Positions 58,128-64,000 of a stretch of 64,000 bases of DNA are shown in pieces. The position numbers were made by a program, and so were the translations under genes. The stretch spans positions 1,584,033 through 1,648,032 of the forward strand of contig KB445794.1 in NCBI GenBank assembly GCA_000320605.2. The letters run 5' to 3'. A model generated the notes under the pieces. That model made no database searches and had not been told where the DNA came from. It saw only the letters and a list, made by a program, of their open reading frames with translations. This stretch comes from Gelatoporia subvermispora B. Its lineage: Eukaryota > Basidiomycota > Agaricomycetes > Polyporales > Gelatoporiaceae. Each line of letters starts with the position of its first letter. The first letter of the stretch is position 1.

Positions 58128-59206
58128 ATGTCTCAAATGTCAGAGAGGAACCGTGTACGCATGCGAATTCTTCAGGACCATCTCCAGCAAATCGCCAACA
58201 ACAGACCTCGAAATGAAAGCGCACAAGTTGTAGAGGAGGGTCTCACCTACGCTTTTGCTATCTCACTCCTAGACGAAAAGCACGAATCTGATAACGGTGG
58301 TGAAAGGCGCGTTTCCGGAGGCATATCCGAGACGGACCTAAGACGCTACGGCACACCTCTCCAGCCAGTAAGAACATCATACAATCACGGTGTATGCGCT
58401 GACTATGTCTCCGGACAAATCGTCAGAGATCAGACCAGTACGACCTTGCAATATCCAACGAGCTCAAATCCGCATTGTTCTCTATCCTGGACTACTGGTC
58501 GGATGCAGACCAAGGCACGTCCACCGCTGAATCTGTCAATGAGAGCTTTTCTCAATGATTGATTAAACATCAGTGTCCTCTGAGGCCCAAAGATTGAAAC
58601 GCGCTGCACGTATTCCTGTCGAGATACGCTCAAGGCGACAGGAATTGAAGCAGCAAGCGTCCAACTCAAGGGAGCAGAGGACGAGAATTCAACAACTTGT
58701 CGAAGAGGTGAACGATGTGAGTGAATAGCGAAGATACGACATATCACACATACTCCTGGTTTGCAAATACGCTTTTGCAGGTCCACCCACGGCTTGAAGA
58801 GGACTTGCGCACGGCACTTTTAACCCTGCCGTCCATTATTAACGCGTCTCGGGACGCAGAAGCAGATGCCCTCGCACTCTCAATCGAGACTAGTCTCCTC
58901 AAGCTTTCTCTCTTCCGCGCCCGGACGCATCTCGCTCTGTACTCACATACTTCACCCACGGACCCACGTGCCACCATGTCCGAGGCACTGTCTGCTGTAC
59001 AAGCGCACTTACAAGAGAAAGCACGCGAGCAGGCGGAGGAAGAGGCTCGGCTTGATGAGGCTATCGGTGAGTATGAAGCAGTCATGAGCTTAGTCGAGAG
59101 GGGCGGTGGTGGGTACAAGCAAGTTGTGGAGGATATGGCCAGAGTCAAACGGGAGACGGAAGAGTGCAGGAAGGACCTCAGAAGGCTTGGGTGGACGGGT
59201 ACTTGA
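58128..59206 (+). CDS. Helical protein of unknown function
   Basis: Coding exons are evident but no family was recognised. The start MSQMSERNRVRMRILQDHLQ at 58128 is helical. A middle exon reads YDLAISNELKSALFSILDYW. Then SEAQRLKRAARIPVEIRSRR and RIQQLVEEVND precede an intron ending at 58780. The last exon is mostly helix and coiled coil (LREDLRTALL-like, QEKAREQAEEEARLDEAIGE, VEDMARVKRETEECRKDLRR) and ends LGWTGT at 59206. The length is about 300 aa. Such long-helical proteins often belong to kinetochore, spindle or tethering complexes, but this is a guess from composition only. Intron boundaries in the first half are uncertain. Confidence 0.6.
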
Positions 59207-60191
59207 AACCGGTGACTCTTTTACTTAGATCTTGTCCCTTGGATGTCGGCATCATGTATCGAATCATCACTGATGCTCAAGCCTGCTATCGGTATTATGA
59301 TCTCAGTAAAGTATACCCCCACTTCAAGAATGGACATGCATCCAGAGCGAACCTGGGCGGGCCACGACTACGTCCTTCTTATCTCACTATTCTCCGCCAA
59401 TGTTAGCGTGGCCTTCATAGTGGTATAATCGATATCTACGGCGGCAACGTAGCAGCACATGTCCCCAACATGGCGAACATTTTCCCCGGACGCTTCACGC
59501 CTATCTTGAAGCTGTTCGATGCTGCTTAGCCTGCGGCTGAAAAACAATCACGAGGGATTTGAATGACGCTCAGATGCGTGAGCTCCCATACTCAAGTCAA
59601 GTCAATCTTTGTGATATACGGACTCGTCAGCTTGTTTCCAGATCATTTTTAGGAGCCCCTGAAGTGCGAACGATGATAGGTCTTGACAATGCGGACGCAT
59701 TCCCATCTTCAGCGGCAGTCCCACAACGCATCACTCTTACGCTCGGATGAACTCTCTGACATCGCTGCCTCTGGCTTGCTCAGATGGCTAGAATTGGGCA
59801 GCCGAACACGTCGCCAAGGCGTTTGAGTCTTGCGCGGGCCTCATCTGCACCCAAGCAATGGAGCGGGAGCTCGTCACGAACCTCATGTGTGTGGGCACAC
59901 AGCGTATGAATTGATACGCATTATATTGCAAGTGTGGAGTCATCCACGCCCCAGGCACACCACTACAGTATTTCCATTCGCATCGCCTGTTAATGAACAT
60001 CAATTGTTTGTAATTGTGAGTCAGAACACGGACGAGCAGATCGCTAATGTGAAAAATTTTGGGCAGTTCATATGCTTCGAGAACGAAACACCACAGGGAG
60101 TGTAGCTGATAGTGACATTCTGATAAATACTATGGAGGTCTTCTGTTTCAGGAAAGTCATGCATAGTGACAACTAGGCATTCTATGGCTCG
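59207..60191. other. Gene-poor spacer
   Basis: No gene was supported in about 1 kb. Short frames at 59559-59750 and 59830-60105 have no recognised domain. Confidence 0.4.
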
Positions 60192-61796
60192 TTATGGATA
60201 CGGATCAACCTGCGGCGACTCCCCGTTTGTGACTCTGTGAAAGTGAAAGGAAATATTCCTTTCGTCGGTTTCCCAACTGAGCCCATTGTCGATGTTGTAG
60301 GTCGAGGACTGCAGTGGTGCTATTCGTCTGCCTTGATCACGCAGATTCAGAACCAATCGCGAGATGAGAACACTTGACACGCTATGTAGATTATTCGATC
60401 ATGCGAGATCTCGAGTTCAGAGCACTGAAGACTTACACATTTGTTGCTGTTATGAAAATGCCTTTTTCCTCAAACTTGACCGTCTGTTAGGACACTGTCA
60501 CACTATATTATGGTATATAATGCGTACCACAGGCACCTACAATCGCATGAGCTGTGCCCCAGGTATGCAAGCACACTGTTTACAACCACTTACCATTAAG
60601 GTCGTCACATTGACAGCGTTCGTAAGAGTAATGATGCCGTAACAAAGCGCTCCTATGTCAAAGATATATCAGGTTGCGGTCCGTCATAGAGCAGGACGTG
60701 CACACACCATCTCGAAGGATGACGTAGAACAGACCACGCCTCCTCCAAAATGCGTCGGACCTGAGCGTTCTTGCGAGGGTCAAGATAAAAACCAGGGTGT
60801 CAAAGAGCAGCGCTCCGCTCCACGCGATAGCAAGACCTGATACAGCGGTCAGAATACCACCACATGGTGGCTGCCTTACTCACGATCTGTTCTTCTCCAG
60901 GTCAGCGGGGAAGAAATGTGATCAATTGTTCACTGCTCACTCATCATTCGTCAAAGACAAGTCGCACGCATGCCGATAATTGACAGGTGGTAGAGTGTCC
61001 ACATTGACATTGATACGCCCTCCATTGAAAATAGCCCACTTCATAGGACATGTTATTGGCATTTAGCTCGGATCGTGAGGAGTACTCACTATGCTCACTG
61101 CGGCCGTCGAAATGCCTACAGTCAGTAGCAAAGTCAGAATGTAGCGGTTTCTATTGTATAGGGCGTAAGTGCGCAAAGATTGGAGGGCTGCAGCATCGTG
61201 AATATCCATATTCTTTGGTAATATTGATACAACAGGTACCTGAGACACTGTTTTGGATCAGAAGGGTCGTAATACCATGAGATAGCTGTAATTGACGACA
61301 TCTATGGTGACAAATTAATTGAGAAGCTTCTGATTTGCGCAAGTGAATTACCCCTGTCGAATGTTCGCATTACATCAATGTGAAAAGCTCAATGAAAGAA
61401 TATATGATGGCTTACCGTCTCTGGAAGGTACATGAATGATTGTAGTAGGACGGCTACGGCAATGAGCACCGACAAGTACCGGTTGGTCACGAAGAGAAGA
61501 GAGGCCCAAGTGAAGGCAAACCCCCTCCAAAAATTTTCGACCTCGGTATTGAAGGTAATACAGTAGTCGTAGAGTAGTATAGCTGTTAATAAGTCAGATA
61601 ATTTGGAGGGGAAGGTGGTGATGCATCAACTTACCAATAGGCGCAAGGGTGGCGTAGCGATTAAGAGTCTGTACGATCTGAAGGCTGCTCCAGTCAGTAA
61701 ATTCTGTATTTGTGTGATTTGGTAGACTATGTACACATACTTCGATAGATCTCTGGAGAGGAGGTGAGCGCTGTTGACATTGACTGAACTGGTCAT
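60192..61796 (-). CDS. DUF6533-family multi-pass membrane protein
   Basis: This is a second member of the DUF6533 family. The start MTSSVNVNSAHLLSRDLSK at 61796 joins LQIVQTLNRYATLAPI, then the domain itself: AILLYDYCITFNTEVENFWR, LLFVTNRYLSV. RTYALYNRNRYILTLLL is the typical (R/L)R(T/V)YALY segment. ALLFDTLVFILTLARTLR and LFYVILRDG joined to GALCYGIITLTNAVNV match the later helices. The last exon reads SSVLISRLVLNLRD and ends in a polar tail at 60192 (VDPYP). About nine introns. It is probably a plasma-membrane or endomembrane protein; no function is known for the family. It resembles the genes at 3798-5567 and at the right edge. Confidence 0.76.
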
Positions 61797-63439
61797 GACA
61801 AGCTTGGAGGTGGAGAAGGGACTTGACGTGAAGCGTCCTCCAGCATGTTCTCCGCTTAAATGTCTTCTGCACAACAAAATGACTGCCGCTCACCTTTGAG
61901 TTCATCGATAGTATGATTAAGTGTTTGTTTGTTTGTTTGTTTGCAATTCATGTGTTTTCCGGATATGCCGACACCCTGAACTGAGTTCAATGCCGAGTAT
62001 CTGACCCTCCAGAACCTATGACACAGCTAACATTCAGATCCTAGATGTGTGGTCGCACCTCGGTCACCTCAACTGCAACAGGAAACAAGCTTGATGGAAT
62101 GCGGAGATGACCTTATATCTGATGATAGCATGACAGATTCCGAACGTGCATCGATACTCCATGACGGACCAACAAGGACATGGATATATCAGGCTGTCTC
62201 TCAGACGACGAGGGACTCGGGACCTCCGACTGGATGGGAATTATATCAGCAACACCGTGCGTTCTGCAATCGATAAACTCCAACAAGAAGTATGCGACAT
62301 TTGTCACAGGACTGGTGATGAACAGGACATCATCCCGAGCTGGGATTAACATCTGCTAGTCGAACATAGCGTGTAATACACCCGCGTCACAGGGACTCTC
62401 TGAATAACTATCTTGCCTTATACCAGTTCTTGTGCCACAGTTGGTTGTTCTGGATTCCAAGTTACGGAAATAGTGACCGCACTTAGTCATTAATGTATAT
62501 ATCCAGGCGTTGGGCCTAGAGATTGGTTGCACTACAAGAGTATTGAAAGCTCACGAGTGACTTGGCGACAGGTAAGATGGGGGACGAGGTTCAGTGATGA
62601 GTGAGCACAGAATACAAAGCAGCTCTGCCAGTATGACAACCATCTGTCAGTCCATCGTGTAGCCAAAGTAATGGTCCGGTCAAGCGCCTAACATTGACAT
62701 CTACGATTTACAATTACTGAACGCCCTCGGCCGGGCACGGCCCGCTGCTGCTGTGTACCGGATAGTCCACCTGACGCGCGCACACTCATGCGAAGCTTTT
62801 ATGGGCTATATCACCCAAGTTTTTATCATTGACCGTAAAGCAAACGAGCCCCAGTAAGACAAAACACGAGTGCCAGTGATACTGATATCCTGATATCAAA
62901 TCCTACATCCCGACATCTCCGGTTTCTTCGACAGCGAAAGCACGTTCGCATTCTCAGGACGGTAGATGAAATGAGAGCTTGAAGGCCATAAGGACACTTA
63001 CAGCCCTTTGTCGTTCACCAACGAACTACCTCAGTCTCTACGAGCACTATGTCGTCCATGGCACATGCACAGACTGTTGGTAAGGAAAGTCCTCAAACCT
63101 TCTCGACGATCTTCATCTTTGCTTTCCTGCTCCCCAGTCTTATGAGCACAGGTCCTCAGATAGACAACTTAGTGACCTCTGCATGTGCACCAGCTACAAT
63201 CGACACATCTGCTGCGACCCACACAGCGGATCGGGCGTCCGCCAATTCAATGAGTTGTAGCAAGTCCGTCTAGCAGATCAGCATACTAGTCGAATAAATG
63301 TTACAACACAAACATGTCTCACAAGTTCAGTATACATGAACCATCTGCGATCACCCACAGCCTAGTAATCTCATAGAACAGCATCATGGGATAACAGGGC
63401 CAGACGGATCGCGTCAAAATACGATACGCTGGCTGCCCG
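61797..63439. other. Gene-poor stretch with TTTG microsatellite
   Basis: No gene was supported over 1.6 kb. Frames at 62049-62349 and 63049-63273 are open but unlike known proteins. A (TTTG)5 microsatellite lies at 61924-61943. Confidence 0.4.
61924..61943. repeat. (TTTG)5 microsatellite
   Basis: Five perfect tandem copies of TTTG, about 130 bases upstream of the DUF6533 gene start. Confidence 0.9.
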
Positions 63440-64000
63440 AAACTACAGACATGGCTCGCTCGTACCCGATGGAATAGTAACATCTGTGCTTACTACAGTG
63501 TGACTGAGCTCGCTAGCATTGCTGTAGGTCGGAGTTTGTAGTGATGCCTCGGACTGTTTCCCGTAAACTCGTAGGTTGAGTAATAATCGTGATACGAGAA
63601 TGCTCGAAAGCCTAATAAGGTGAATGAACGGCTTGTATGAAAACAGTATCTTGTGTACTCACACGTTCGTTGCAGTCACAAAGATGCTTCTCGAGTGAGA
63701 CTAAGCTTATAGGTTAGGGCAGCGTGATCGGATGTTTGATGAACGGCGTACTGGAGACACCTAAATTTAAGAGTGTTTGAATGCATCAATAGAGCATGTG
63801 AGGAGGGACATACCCGAAACATTATTACGTTGACAGTGTACATCAGCGCAAGTAAAGCATAGTAAATACCCCCTACATGACATACTTGTTTGAGGTAATC
63901 ATATTCCTCGAGCTCAGAACGTGCGCTCACCATCTCGGAGTACGATGTATATCAGACCGTGTCTTCTCCAGTCTAAGCGACAGATGAGTGGCTTCGCAAT
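63440..64000 (-). CDS. DUF6533-type membrane protein, 3' part (5' end outside the window)
   Basis: This is the C-terminal part of a third family member. GGIYYALLALMYTVNVIMF is the late transmembrane helix. The final exon carries LSSILVSRLLLNLRVYGKQS, the conserved S-(I/V)-L-(I/V)-S-R-(F/L)-L-L-N-L-R segment, followed by a Ser/Thr-rich tail ending TSEPCL at 63440. The rest of the gene lies beyond position 64000. Intron positions between about 63600 and 63820 are not certain. Together with the gene at 60192-61796 it forms a same-strand pair of related membrane proteins. Confidence 0.66.

Noticed and set aside
63049..63273. A 74-codon plus-strand frame with a hydrophobic stretch
   Set aside because: No promoter, no conserved pattern and Ser/Thr/Ala-rich composition; a chance frame is as likely.

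Overview
The window is nuclear DNA of a basidiomycete fungus, most likely an Agaricomycete (mushroom or polypore type). Genes are compact and intron-dense. Most introns are about 45-60 nt GT-AG introns with CTAAC-like branch points. Several proteins belong to families typical of Agaricomycetes: DUF6533 membrane proteins, BTB proteins, But2-like proteins, the DOPA-dioxygenase family and UstYa/DUF3328 proteins. No rRNA, tRNA, CRISPR array or intact transposon was recognised.

Layout. 0.7-3.3 kb: a small basic ORF and the checkpoint-clamp subunit Rad9 (minus strand). 3.8-5.6 kb: a DUF6533 seven-helix-type membrane protein (minus). 7.3-9.1 kb: a DUF676 lipase with a membrane anchor. 9.4-11.3 kb: a coiled-coil protein of unknown role. 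11.8-14.2 kb: a 65-aa ORF and a short cystathionine beta-synthase (minus). 14.7-16.8 kb: a secreted serine carboxypeptidase with two altered signature residues (minus). 17.7-19.0 kb: another multi-helix membrane protein. 20.7-24.5 kb: an accessory cluster with a small secreted protein, a But2-like single-pass protein and a tail-to-tail pair of UstYa-like proteins, one lacking a conserved histidine. 26.5-27.7 kb: a CRIB-domain protein without a kinase domain.

27.9-53.9 kb is a dense core block: DOPA-dioxygenase-family enzyme and MZT1 (divergent), SF3B1, AP-1 gamma-adaptin and a forkhead factor (divergent), an MDR alkenal reductase, DNA ligase IV and a GIN4/NIM1-type kinase (divergent), then TMA16 and a family-2 glycosyltransferase (divergent). 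54.1-55.0 kb: a BTB gene carrying a nonsense codon and a frameshift. 56.0-59.2 kb: an O-methyltransferase and an unrecognised gene. 60.2-64.0 kb: two more DUF6533 membrane proteins, the last cut by the window edge.

Functional links: Rad9 and ligase IV act in DNA-damage response and end joining. MZT1 and the GIN4-like kinase act in spindle nucleation and cell-cycle morphogenesis. SF3B1, TMA16 and AP-1 gamma are general housekeeping (splicing, ribosome maturation, vesicle traffic). The flanks are accessory, with membrane-protein families, decayed genes and long gene-poor stretches. The strongest candidate for new biology is the UstYa-like pair and its neighbours. Exon boundaries were read by eye from splice signals, reading phase and remembered family patterns; no alignment was run.
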